From contig NZ_PQFZ01000025.1 in NCBI RefSeq assembly GCF_002917105.1, positions 1 through 64,000 of the forward strand: a DNA stretch of 64,000 nucleotides, in the 5' to 3' direction. The stretch comes from Allobosea psychrotolerans. GTDB lineage: Bacteria; Pseudomonadota; Alphaproteobacteria; Rhizobiales; Beijerinckiaceae. Position numbers and translations under genes: made by a program. The first letter of the stretch is position 1. Every line of letters starts with the position of its first letter. Positions 8,381-16,278 of this stretch are shown here, piece by piece. The notes under the pieces were generated by a model. It was not told the DNA's origin. It did not search any database and was given only the letters and a program-made list of their open reading frames with translations.

Positions 8381-9406
8381 TCAGAGCGTCCGGGTCACCT
8401 TGTTGAGATGCGGGGGATTGTCGGGATCGAGCCCGCGCGCAATCGCAAGCGCGGCGATGCCGCCATAGAAAGCCCGCGCCTGGACGAGCGGGGCGAGCGC
8501 GGCAGAGACGGCAGGCGGCATCGGCAGGGTCGCGCCGACATCCGGGCCTTGCCCGGCATAGGCGATCTCGGCACCGAAGCGCGCGAGCGCTGCCGCGACG
8601 GACAAGGTGCTGTCGCGCCCCTCATCGGCCGGATCGAGCACGATCGCAGGGAAGCCGGGGCCGACCAGCGCCAAGGGTCCATGCAGCACTTCGGCGGCGC
8701 TGAAGGCCTCGGCGTGGATGCGGCAGGTCTCCTTGAACTTCAGCGCCATTTCCTGCGCGATGCCGAGACCGAGGCCACGGCCGATCACATAGAGGCTGGT
8801 GGCATCCTTCAGCCTCGCGAACATGGGCGACCAGTCGCAATCACCCGCCTCGGTGAGCCGCCGCGGCGCTTGCTCCAAGGCAGAAACGAGCGCCTCGTCC
8901 TGGCTCCAGGCCGCCGTGAGATGAAGGAAGGCGATGCAGGTGGCGAGGAAGCTCTTCGTCGCCGCGACGCTTTTCTCCGGCCCCGCCCGCAACGGAACCA
9001 GCACGTCGACCAGCTCCGCCAGCGGCGACGCCTCGTCATTGACGAAGCCGACCACCAGCGCGCCGCCGCGCTTGGCAGCCTCGGTCAAGCGCAAGGCGTC
9101 GGGGCTATGGCCGGATTGCGAGACGGCGATGAACAACGCGCCGGAGAGATCGAGCTTGCCGCCATAGACCGAGGCCAAGCTCGGGCCGAGCGATGCCACG
9201 GGCAAGCCCAGCGTCCGCTCGATCAAGTATTTGCCATAGGTCGCGGCATGGTCCGACGAGCCGCGTGCGCAGCTTGCGACGAAGGCGGGTCTTTGCCGGC
9301 GCAAGCGCTCGCCAAGCTCTGCCATCACCACGGCATTGCCCGTGATCTGCCTTTCGGCGACCAGGGCGGCCTCGGCGGCCTCTCTCGTCAGAAGCGCTTC
9401 AGGCAT
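8381..9406 (-). CDS. SIS-domain aldose-ketose isomerase/deaminase, GlmS-C-like
   Basis: A 341-residue protein with two SIS domains. Motifs are those of the isomerase half of glucosamine-6-phosphate synthase and of AgaS/NagB-II-type deaminases: CARGSSDHAA, SQSGHSPD, TKSFLAT and EVLHGPLALVG. Without a glutaminase domain, such proteins release ammonia or an amine from an amino-sugar phosphate or a fructosamine phosphate. The ATG at 9406 overlaps the end of the PfkB kinase gene (ATGCCTGA), which indicates translational coupling; an ATG at 9418 is an alternative. It is the last gene of the operon 16108-8381, so the kinase product is its likely substrate. Confidence 0.85.
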   Translation of the reverse strand: MPEALLTREAAEAALVAERQITGNAVVMAELGERLRRQRPAFVASCARGSSDHAATYGKYLIERTLGLPVASLGPSLASVYGGKLDLSGALFIAVSQSGHSPDALRLTEAAKRGGALVVGFVNDEASPLAELVDVLVPLRAGPEKSVAATKSFLATCIAFLHLTAAWSQDEALVSALEQAPRRLTEAGDCDWSPMFARLKDATSLYVIGRGLGLGIAQEMALKFKETCRIHAEAFSAAEVLHGPLALVGPGFPAIVLDPADEGRDSTLSVAAALARFGAEIAYAGQGPDVGATLPMPPAVSAALAPLVQARAFYGGIAALAIARGLDPDNPPHLNKVTRTL

Positions 9407-10346
9407 CGATGCGACCATGCTCCTCGAGCAGCGTCTTGCTGATATCGGCGACCCGGCCGCGAGCGAGCCGCACACCGGCGCCGCCCACCCCCTGAACCGA
9501 CAGCGTCCCGCAGGCGATACCCTCGGCAAGCGCCTGGCCCGGCGGACGGCCCGCAATCCAGGCCGCGATGAAGCCGGCATTGAAGGCATCGCCCGCACCG
9601 GTCGTATCGAGAACCGGGCCGCCCTGTGGCGCGGGCAGGTTCAGGCTCTGCTCGCGCTGGAACAGGCGTGCACCGGCCGCACCATCCTTGATGACGACGA
9701 CGGGGAAATGACGGGCGAGCCGGCGGCCCGCCTGGTCGAGATCCTCGCAACCGGCAATCGCCCGGGCCTCGGAGGCGTTGGGCAGGAAGATATCGGTGCC
9801 GGTCGAGCGCAGGACGAGATCGGGATCGTGGATCAGGGCGTCGTCCCAGCTCGGATCAAGCGAGACGGTGAGGCCTGCGAGCTTGGCGAGCGAGACCAGT
9901 TCCGGACTCTCGGCGAGCGTCGCGAATTCGGCGATGTGCAGATGGCGCGCCTCGGCATTCGCCAAGGCGGCTTCGAGGGTGGCGGGGCGCGCCTTCCCGG
10001 CCCGGCGCGACAGGAAGGCGCGTTCGCCTGCTTGCACCATCACCACCGTGGGCTGCGGCCCGGCATCGGGCGCCCGCTCGAGCCAGCGCAGATCGACGCC
10101 GCTCTGCTGCAGAGCCGGCGCGATGGCCTCGGACAAGGGGTCGGTTCCGATGCGCGCGAGCAGAGCCGCGCGCTCGCCAAGCGACGCCAGATGGGCCGCC
10201 GTAATGAAGCCGCCGCCACCGGGCACGACCGCAACCTCCTTGGCGAAGCGCTCCTCGCCGAGCTTGGGCAGCGCCTCCAGCCCCCGGAAGACGAGATCGC
10301 AATAGAGCCGGCCGATGCTGAGGACGAGATTGCGCCCGCCCTTCAT
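9399..10346 (-). CDS. PfkB-family sugar kinase
   Basis: A complete 315-residue ribokinase-family enzyme. The N-terminal glycine-rich substrate motif is PGGGGFITAAHLASLG (about 42-57). The C-terminal anion-hole/catalytic motif is DTTGAGDAF, with the catalytic Asp near residue 253. It would phosphorylate a sugar or sugar derivative brought in by the neighbouring ABC transporter. It overlaps the ATPase gene by 4 bases upstream and the SIS gene by 8 bases downstream. Pairing of a PfkB kinase with an SIS enzyme is known from fructoselysine and other Amadori-type routes and from amino-sugar catabolism; which one applies here is open. Confidence 0.9.
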   Translation of the reverse strand: MKGGRNLVLSIGRLYCDLVFRGLEALPKLGEERFAKEVAVVPGGGGFITAAHLASLGERAALLARIGTDPLSEAIAPALQQSGVDLRWLERAPDAGPQPTVVMVQAGERAFLSRRAGKARPATLEAALANAEARHLHIAEFATLAESPELVSLAKLAGLTVSLDPSWDDALIHDPDLVLRSTGTDIFLPNASEARAIAGCEDLDQAGRRLARHFPVVVIKDGAAGARLFQREQSLNLPAPQGGPVLDTTGAGDAFNAGFIAAWIAGRPPGQALAEGIACGTLSVQGVGGAGVRLARGRVADISKTLLEEHGRIDA

Positions 10347-11419
10347 AGCGCGCGCTCGCTTGCGGCATCGAACAGCGTCAGGGCGGCCACGGGCGCGCCG
10401 AGCCGTACGGCTGCGCCGACAGCAGGCGGCGACTTGGCGGGAGCCGAGGCCAGGATCAGCCCGCCACCGAATTCGACATGGACAAAGGTCTCGGAACCGA
10501 GCGGCTCGATCACCGCCACGCTGCCGGTCAGCACGAGATCGGCCGGCTCATCGCCCGCCAGAACGCGCAATTGCTGCGGCCTGACACCGACGAGGACATC
10601 TGCAGGCACTGTTCCGACGGTGGTCGGCAATGCGACCGGCTTTTCGCCCAGGGCAAGCGTCGCGATGCCGGCCTCAGTCACCACGCGGCCGGGCAGGACG
10701 TTCATGGTCGGAGAGCCGATGAAGCGTGCGGTGAAGACATCGGCGGGCTTCTCATAAAGCTCCATCGGCGCGCCGACTTGGAGGATGCGGCCATCGCGCA
10801 TCACGACGATGCGATCGGCGAGCGTCATCGCCTCGACCTGGTCATGCGTGACGAAGACGATGGTGGTGCCTAGCCGCTGATGCAGACGCTTGATCTCCAG
10901 CCGCATCTGCGCGCGCAATTGCGCATCGAGATTGGAGAGCGGCTCGTCGAAGAGAAAGACCGTGGGGTCGCGCACCATGGCGCGGCCGATGGCAACGCGC
11001 TGGCGCTGGCCGCCGGACAAGGCCGAGGGCCTGCGCTCCAGCAATGGCTCCAGCCCGAGAATGCCGGCGACCTGCTCGACCCGCTTGCGCTTCTCGGCCT
11101 TGTCGAGCTTGGCGGTATGGAGGCCGAAGCCGATATTCTCGGCGACGCTCATATGCGGGTAGATCGCATAGTTCTGGAACACCATCGCGATGTTGCGATC
11201 CTTCGGCTCCAGCCGGTTCACGACCTTGCCGCCGATGCTGATCTCTCCGCCGTCGATGTCCTCAAGCCCCGCGATCATGCGCAAGGTCGTCGACTTGCCG
11301 CAGCCAGAGGGGCCGACGAAGACGACAAACTCGCCATCGGCGACCGTGAGGTCGATGCCGTGCACGACCTGCGTCGCGCCATAGCGCTTGACCAGACCTT
11401 GAAGTTCGATACCCGCCAT
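10343..11419 (-). CDS. ABC transporter ATP-binding protein, MalK/UgpC type
   Basis: A 358-residue carbohydrate-importer ATPase: Walker A GPSGCGKST (36-44), signature LSGGQRQ (134-140), Walker B with FLFDEP (155-160), then a C-terminal TOBE/regulatory domain from about residue 235. This domain arrangement is the CUT1 (MalK/UgpC) type that serves oligosaccharide and glycerol-phosphate importers. The start ATG shares one base with the stop of the lyase gene (TAATG), so it is coupled to it. Because CUT1 ATPases are often shared, it may also power the ATPase-less ABC system at 26.3-32.6 kb; that is speculation. Confidence 0.93.
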   Translation of the reverse strand: MAGIELQGLVKRYGATQVVHGIDLTVADGEFVVFVGPSGCGKSTTLRMIAGLEDIDGGEISIGGKVVNRLEPKDRNIAMVFQNYAIYPHMSVAENIGFGLHTAKLDKAEKRKRVEQVAGILGLEPLLERRPSALSGGQRQRVAIGRAMVRDPTVFLFDEPLSNLDAQLRAQMRLEIKRLHQRLGTTIVFVTHDQVEAMTLADRIVVMRDGRILQVGAPMELYEKPADVFTARFIGSPTMNVLPGRVVTEAGIATLALGEKPVALPTTVGTVPADVLVGVRPQQLRVLAGDEPADLVLTGSVAVIEPLGSETFVHVEFGGGLILASAPAKSPPAVGAAVRLGAPVAALTLFDAASERAL

Positions 11420-12936
11420 TACGTCGTTTCCATCAGGGCGGCGAAGGCCGCGTCGAGTTCCTGCCGCGCCGTTTGTTCGCGCTTGGCGATGTCGCCAGCA
11501 GCGCCATCAGCCGCATCGAGTTTGGCGCGATAGCGCGCCAGCGCCTTGCCCAGTGCCTGCGGACCGGGCCCGCCGAAGCGCTCGCGCACCGCGACGAAGT
11601 TTTCCGGCGAGACCACGCTTGCGAAATCGCCTGGCGTCAGCGCCGGCTCGCGGCCGGTGTGATGGCGGAAGGCCTCAAGGAAGGGGGCATAGCCGTCGCG
11701 CGGCAGATCGCCGTCAAGTGCGACGACGGCGCGCGCGACGTCGGCTGCAATCTCATGCGCAGCGCGGAAGGAGAGCCCCTCGCGGCGCACCAGCGTGTCG
11801 GCGAGTTCGGTGATGGTGATGCAGGAGCGGCGGATGTTCTCGGCGACACGGCGGCCGTCGACGCTCATCGACGGCAGCAGCGCGGCGAGCAGATCGAGCA
11901 CGCGCTCGCCCGTGGCGAAGGCCTGGTAGCCGGCCTCGTTGGTCTCGCCTTCCGCATCGTTCATGTCGGTGAAGGGGGTGTTGTGGACGACGTCCCTGAC
12001 CAAACGGGCCCGCGCCATCGCCTGCGAGGAGAGATGGCGCAGATGTTCGATCGGCACCGGATTGCGCTTCTGCGGCATGATCGAGGAGATCTGCACGAAG
12101 GCGTTGGGCACGTAGAGCTGGCCGACCTCGAAGGCGGTCCAGACCTGGAGGTCCTGGATCAACCGGCCAAGATGCAGGAAGACCAGTTCGACCGCGCTAT
12201 AGGTCGCGGTGACGTAGTCGATCGCGGCGATGCAGCCATAGGAGTTTTCCAATGGCGCGGCGAAACCCAGAAGCTGCGCGATGCGGGCCCGGTCGAGCGG
12301 GAAGCCGGAGGTGGTGATCGCGGCCGCGCCCATCGGCGACAGGTCGAGCAAAGCGCGCGCCTGCATCAACCGCTCATGGTCGCGCAGCATCACCTCGATG
12401 GCCGCCGCCAGATAATGCCCCAAGGTCGTCGGCTGGGCCGGCTGGCCATGAGTGTAGGCGACGATCAGCGTCGCCTTCTCGCGCTCGGCCAGGGTCAGCG
12501 TCGCCGCGATCAGAGCGCGCAGCTTGGCCGCAAGCCGGTCGAGGCGCGGCTTCAGCGCCAGCTTGAACAAGGTATGGTCAATGTCGTTGCGCGAGCGGCC
12601 GGTGTGCAGGCGGCCGGTGTCGTCGGGGCTGAGCCGCTTGCGCAGCTCCGCTTCGATCAGGAAGAAGAAATCCTCGACCTCGCCGGTATAGCTCAGCGCG
12701 GCCGGGTCGATCTGCGCATCGATCTCACCCAGCGCCCTGGCGATCCGGCCGGCGGTCGCGCGCGGCAGGATGCCGGTCTCGGCGAGCATGACGAGATGGG
12801 CGCGGTCGATGGCGCGGAAACCCTCGACATGATGCGTCTTGGCCCCGTCGAAGAGCGGGCGCAGCACGGTTTCCTTGTAGACGGGATCGGGGAAGACGGA
12901 GCTGTCGCTCAGGCGTGGATCTGCATGTTCGCTCAT
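11419..12936 (-). CDS. Argininosuccinate lyase-like C-N lyase (fumarase/aspartase superfamily)
   Basis: A 505-residue member of the fumarate-releasing lyase superfamily. All three conserved regions are present: HTGRSRND at 111-118, YTHGQ with its His near 163, and the flexible loop SSIMPQKRNP at 284-293 carrying the catalytic Ser. Two points argue against ordinary ArgH: it is longer (ArgH is about 460 residues) and ArgH's usual Gln after GRSRND is Ile. About 500 residues is closer to ethylenediamine-disuccinate (EDDS) lyase. It lies between the ATPase and permease genes of a sugar importer, overlapping the ATPase gene by one base. I infer it removes fumarate from an imported N-succinyl (aspartate-type) compound; the substrate is unknown. 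Confidence 0.85.
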   Translation of the reverse strand: MSEHADPRLSDSSVFPDPVYKETVLRPLFDGAKTHHVEGFRAIDRAHLVMLAETGILPRATAGRIARALGEIDAQIDPAALSYTGEVEDFFFLIEAELRKRLSPDDTGRLHTGRSRNDIDHTLFKLALKPRLDRLAAKLRALIAATLTLAEREKATLIVAYTHGQPAQPTTLGHYLAAAIEVMLRDHERLMQARALLDLSPMGAAAITTSGFPLDRARIAQLLGFAAPLENSYGCIAAIDYVTATYSAVELVFLHLGRLIQDLQVWTAFEVGQLYVPNAFVQISSIMPQKRNPVPIEHLRHLSSQAMARARLVRDVVHNTPFTDMNDAEGETNEAGYQAFATGERVLDLLAALLPSMSVDGRRVAENIRRSCITITELADTLVRREGLSFRAAHEIAADVARAVVALDGDLPRDGYAPFLEAFRHHTGREPALTPGDFASVVSPENFVAVRERFGGPGPQALGKALARYRAKLDAADGAAGDIAKREQTARQELDAAFAALMETT

Positions 12937-12940
12937 CGGA

Positions 12941-13783
12941 TCAACCCTTCAGACCGGCCATCACCACGCCGCGCACGATGTAGCGCTGCAGCACGAGGAA
13001 GACGGTCAGCGTCGGCAGCGTCGCGAGCGCCGCGCCCGTCATGATCAGCTCCCACTGGATCTGCGACTCCACGGCAAAGCTCGAGAGGCCGACAGGCAGC
13101 GTGTAGAGTTCCTTGCTGGTGGTCACGATCAGCGGCCAGATGAAGGCCGTCCAGTTGCTCAGGAAGGTGAAGATCGCGAGCGCCGAGAGCGCCGGCGTCA
13201 CCAGCGGCATGGCGATGCGCCAGAAGATCGAAAATTCGTTGAGCCCATCGACGCGGGCGGCTTCGAGGAAGTCGTCGGGCACCGTCTCGAAGAACTGCTT
13301 CATCAGGAAGGTGCCGAAGGCCGTCATCATGCCCGGGAACATGATGCCCCAATAGGTGTCGAGCCAGCCGAAATTCCGGGCCATGACATACCAGGGAATG
13401 ACCAGCATCTCGGTCGGGATCATCAGGGTCGAGAGGATCGCCAGGAAGACGATGTAGCGCCCGCGGAACTGGAATTTCGCCAGGGTGTAGCCGACCAGGC
13501 TGTCGAAGAAGACGTTCGACAGCGTCACCGCCGTGGCAATGCCCAGCGAATTGCCGAACCAGCGCAGGAAGCGCCCGTCGGACAGCACCGTGACATAGTT
13601 ATCGAGCGTCGGATGGGCCGGCACCAGTCTGAGATCATAGACCTCGGAGGCGTCCTTCAGCGAGGTCGAGAACATGAAGAGCAGCGGCGTGATCATCAGC
13701 ACGCCGCCCGCAAGCAGCAGCAGCCAGATGGCGATGCGGCCGGGCTGGAAGCGGCTGGGCATGGCGAGGGACAGCGCGGCCAT
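12941..13783 (-). CDS. ABC sugar transporter permease, MalG/UgpE type
   Basis: 280 residues with six predicted membrane segments and the cytoplasmic EAA loop (EAARVDGLNEFSIFWRIAMP). The PxxxTFLMKQFF region is typical of the second permease of CUT1 importers. The ATG at 13783 shares a base with the stop codon of the first permease (TGATG). A long open frame through both permease genes in another phase (12941-14731) is partly a shadow: only its C-terminal portion is this protein. It is followed after 4 bases by the lyase gene, so the lyase belongs to the transport operon. Confidence 0.92.
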   Translation of the reverse strand: MAALSLAMPSRFQPGRIAIWLLLLAGGVLMITPLLFMFSTSLKDASEVYDLRLVPAHPTLDNYVTVLSDGRFLRWFGNSLGIATAVTLSNVFFDSLVGYTLAKFQFRGRYIVFLAILSTLMIPTEMLVIPWYVMARNFGWLDTYWGIMFPGMMTAFGTFLMKQFFETVPDDFLEAARVDGLNEFSIFWRIAMPLVTPALSALAIFTFLSNWTAFIWPLIVTTSKELYTLPVGLSSFAVESQIQWELIMTGAALATLPTLTVFLVLQRYIVRGVVMAGLKG

Positions 13784-14709
13784 CAGCGGTCCCTCAGCAG
13801 GCGCAATTGCAGGAAGGAGACGGCGAGCAGGACGAGGAAGAGCACCACCGTCTGCGCCGCCGCATAGCCCATCTCGAAGGAGGAGAAGGCGGTCTGGTAG
13901 ATCATCAGCACCAGCGGCTTGGTAGCGTTCAAAGGCCCGCCGGGATCGCCGCTCGTCATGTTGTAGACCTGGTCGAAGATGCGCAGGAAGCCGATCGAGG
14001 AGAACACGACGAGGAAGATGATCGTCGGCTTCAGCAGGGGAATCGTGATCCGGCGCAGGATCGTCAGATTGGAGACGCCGTCGATGCGCGCCGCCTCGTA
14101 ATAGGTGTTGGGGATGGCGCGCAGGCCAGCGAGGAAGATCACCACCTGGAAGCCTAAGCCCGCCCAGATCGCCGGCGCCAGCACCGAGGGCAGGGCCTGG
14201 CTGGTCGAACGCAGGAAGGGCTGCTGCGGCAGGCCGAAGCTCGAGAGCAGATCGTTGATCATGCCGATCGGCACCGGCTGGTAGAACCAGCGCCAGACCC
14301 AGGCCATGGCCGCCGCCGTGGTCAGGAAAGGCAGGAAATAGAGCGCCCGGATGAAGCCGTGCAGGAAGCGGACACGGTCGAGGTGATAGGCGATGGTGAA
14401 GGCCAGGGCCAGGCTCACCGGCGTGCCGATGGCGAGATAGAGCACGGTGTTGCGGAACACCTGCCAGAACACGACATCGGCCCAGAGCCGCTCGAAGTTC
14501 GCCAATCCGACGAAGCCGGGCTTGGAGAACAGGTTCCAATTGGTCGTCGACAGATAGAACGCCTCGACCGTCGGATAGAAGCGGATCAGCGCGTAGAACA
14601 GGATCGGGACGGCCAGGAAGGCCCAGGCCCAGACGACTTGCTTCCGGCGCAGGGAGAGCCCGCCCCAAAAGCGGCCGCCGGAGCGTTGATTGTCGATTGA
14701 AAGGCTCAT
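13783..14709 (-). CDS. ABC sugar transporter permease, MalF/UgpA type
   Basis: 308 residues with six membrane segments and the EAA loop (YYEAARIDGVSNLTILRRIT), typical of the first permease of carbohydrate ABC importers. The N-terminus is short, as in UgpA rather than MalF. It is coupled by a one-base overlap to the second permease. A 139-base gap containing a palindromic repeat separates it from the binding-protein gene, a common layout in which the binding protein is made in excess. Confidence 0.92.
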   Translation of the reverse strand: MSLSIDNQRSGGRFWGGLSLRRKQVVWAWAFLAVPILFYALIRFYPTVEAFYLSTTNWNLFSKPGFVGLANFERLWADVVFWQVFRNTVLYLAIGTPVSLALAFTIAYHLDRVRFLHGFIRALYFLPFLTTAAAMAWVWRWFYQPVPIGMINDLLSSFGLPQQPFLRSTSQALPSVLAPAIWAGLGFQVVIFLAGLRAIPNTYYEAARIDGVSNLTILRRITIPLLKPTIIFLVVFSSIGFLRIFDQVYNMTSGDPGGPLNATKPLVLMIYQTAFSSFEMGYAAAQTVVLFLVLLAVSFLQLRLLRDR

Positions 14710-14750
14710 CGCGGCTGATCGGTCTTTTCAAATGCCCGCTAGCGGCTGCA

Positions 14751-14827
14751 TGTCATGCTCGGGCTTGACCCGAGCATCTCTTGCCGGAGATTCTCGGGTC
14801 TCCGCTCTGCTGCGCCCGAGAATCACG
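14751..14827. repeat. Palindromic intergenic repeat, copy 1
   Basis: The element begins TGTCATGCTCGGGC, contains GACCCGAGCATCTC and GGAGATTCTCGGGTC, and ends CCCGAGAATCACGG. It is closely similar to 41418-41494. It lies between the sugar-binding protein and permease genes, where its hairpins could stabilise or attenuate the message. Confidence 0.6.
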
Positions 14828-14848
14828 GTGCGGTCTGCGGTCTCGCCC

Positions 14849-16108
14849 CTACTTCTTGTAGAACTTGTCGAGGATCGCCTGTTCGGCCTTGGCCGCCTCG
14901 GCGAGCGAGGCCTTGGCGTCCTGGTTCTGGATCAGCACGCGGTTGATCATGTCGAGCGAGACCTGGCGCTGGCCCATCTCGTCGACGAAGACCGTGGCAT
15001 GGGAATAGTTCAGCGCCTTGAGGAAGGGCCCGTAGATCGGGTGGTTCAGGTTCTTCTCGGTCTCGGCCGCCGCCTTGCGGGCCGGCAGTTCCCCGACGGT
15101 TTCGAGCCAGAGCTGCATCGATTCAGGCGAGGTGACGAAGGCCATGAACTTCTTGGCGGCTTCGAGCTTCTCGCCGGTCGGCTTGGCGGTGATGGCGTTG
15201 ACCCAGTAGCTGGCGAAGTTCGCCTTCTTGCCATCAGCGCCCGCAGGAAGTTCGGCGACGCCCCATTCGAAGGCCTTGATCGCCCCGAACCCGCCGAGCC
15301 GGAACGAGCCGTCGATGGTCATTGCGGCGCGGCCGGCACGGAAGGCGGCCTGACCTTCATCCATGAAGCCGACCTGGCCGACCTTGTGGACGCGCTGGAG
15401 ATCGGCATACCAGTTCAGGGACTTGGCGCCGGCCTCGCTGTCATAGGTGACCTTCCGGTTGTCGTCGCTATAGGGCGCGCCGCCATTCTGGCGCAGCAGC
15501 GTCTCGCGCCACCAATGATAGTCCTGCCCGGGGAAATCGAGCGTGATGCCGGCCGAGAGCATGTTGCCGGCAGCGTCCCGCTTGGTCGTCTTCTTGGCCG
15601 CGTCGAGGAGTTCGTCGATCGTCGCGGGCGGCTTGGCGGGATCGAGACCCGCCTCCTGGAACAGCTTCTTGTTGTAGAACAGCGCCAGCGAGCGCACCGC
15701 GGTCGGCAGGCCGTAATACTCGCCATCGCGCTTCATCGCGGAGACGATCGGATAGAATTCCTTCTCGATCATCGCCGGCGGAAAGGCGTCGCGCGGCAGC
15801 GGCTGGATGAATTTGGCGGCGACGAAATTGTCGAGCCAGCCATAGAACAGCTGCACCACATCCGGCCCCTGGCCGGCGGGAACGGCGGCCGCGATCTTGG
15901 TCTGGTAATCGGCATAGGGGAAGGTCGTGTGCTTGACCTTGATATTGGGATTGGCGGCCTCGAACCGTTTGATCAGCTCGTTCATCGCCTTGATGCGGGC
16001 GTCGAAGACATATTGCCAGTATTCGATCTCGATGGTCTGAGCCGCCGCACCGGTGACCGCACCGAACGAAACCAGCAGACCCAACAGCATTCCCCGAAAG
16101 CCGCGCAT
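14849..16108 (-). CDS. ABC sugar transporter periplasmic binding protein (UgpB/MalE type)
   Basis: 419 residues with a cleavable signal peptide (hydrophobic core around 8-20, probable cleavage after GAAAQT-like sequence near residue 23). The body is of the extracellular solute-binding family 1 type (VKHTTFPYADYQTKIAAA and a later FRAGRAAMTIDG motif). GGGGAGAGG lies just upstream of the ATG. It is the first gene of the operon running down to 8381. Its ligand is unknown; given the SIS, PfkB and lyase genes, a sugar-amine or sugar-amino acid conjugate is plausible. Confidence 0.92.
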   Translation of the reverse strand: MRGFRGMLLGLLVSFGAVTGAAAQTIEIEYWQYVFDARIKAMNELIKRFEAANPNIKVKHTTFPYADYQTKIAAAVPAGQGPDVVQLFYGWLDNFVAAKFIQPLPRDAFPPAMIEKEFYPIVSAMKRDGEYYGLPTAVRSLALFYNKKLFQEAGLDPAKPPATIDELLDAAKKTTKRDAAGNMLSAGITLDFPGQDYHWWRETLLRQNGGAPYSDDNRKVTYDSEAGAKSLNWYADLQRVHKVGQVGFMDEGQAAFRAGRAAMTIDGSFRLGGFGAIKAFEWGVAELPAGADGKKANFASYWVNAITAKPTGEKLEAAKKFMAFVTSPESMQLWLETVGELPARKAAAETEKNLNHPIYGPFLKALNYSHATVFVDEMGQRQVSLDMINRVLIQNQDAKASLAEAAKAEQAILDKFYKK

Positions 16109-16203
16109 GATCCTCTCCCCTGTCGTGACGACGCCTGTGCCCTTGCCCTCAAATTCGGCATTCGAGACGTGCGGCGATCATGCTCGCTCCGGCCCCGCCA
16201 TCC

Positions 16204-16240
16204 TGTCAATCGATTAATTCACTTGAGTTGGATTAATCGA
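16204..16240. promoter_or_regulatory. Probable ROK-repressor operator and promoter
   Basis: TCGATTAAT (16210-16218) and ATTAATCGA (16232-16240) form a perfect 9-bp inverted repeat with centres two helical turns apart. A minus-strand TTGACA (16209-16204) abuts it and could be the -35 box of the binding-protein operon. The site lies between that operon and the divergent ROK regulator gene, so the repressor may control both. Confidence 0.65.
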
Positions 16241-16278
16241 AAGCGCAGCCTGTCGATCTCAAGAAGCACTGGCCCATC

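Noticed and set aside
11419..12936. Arginine biosynthesis argH
   Set aside because: Its position inside a sugar operon, greater length and Ile after GRSRND argue for another lyase, although the superfamily membership is certain.
12941..14731. A single 596-residue permease fusion
   Set aside because: The N-terminal part reads through the first permease gene in the wrong frame; two separate permeases with their own starts and a TGATG junction explain the region.
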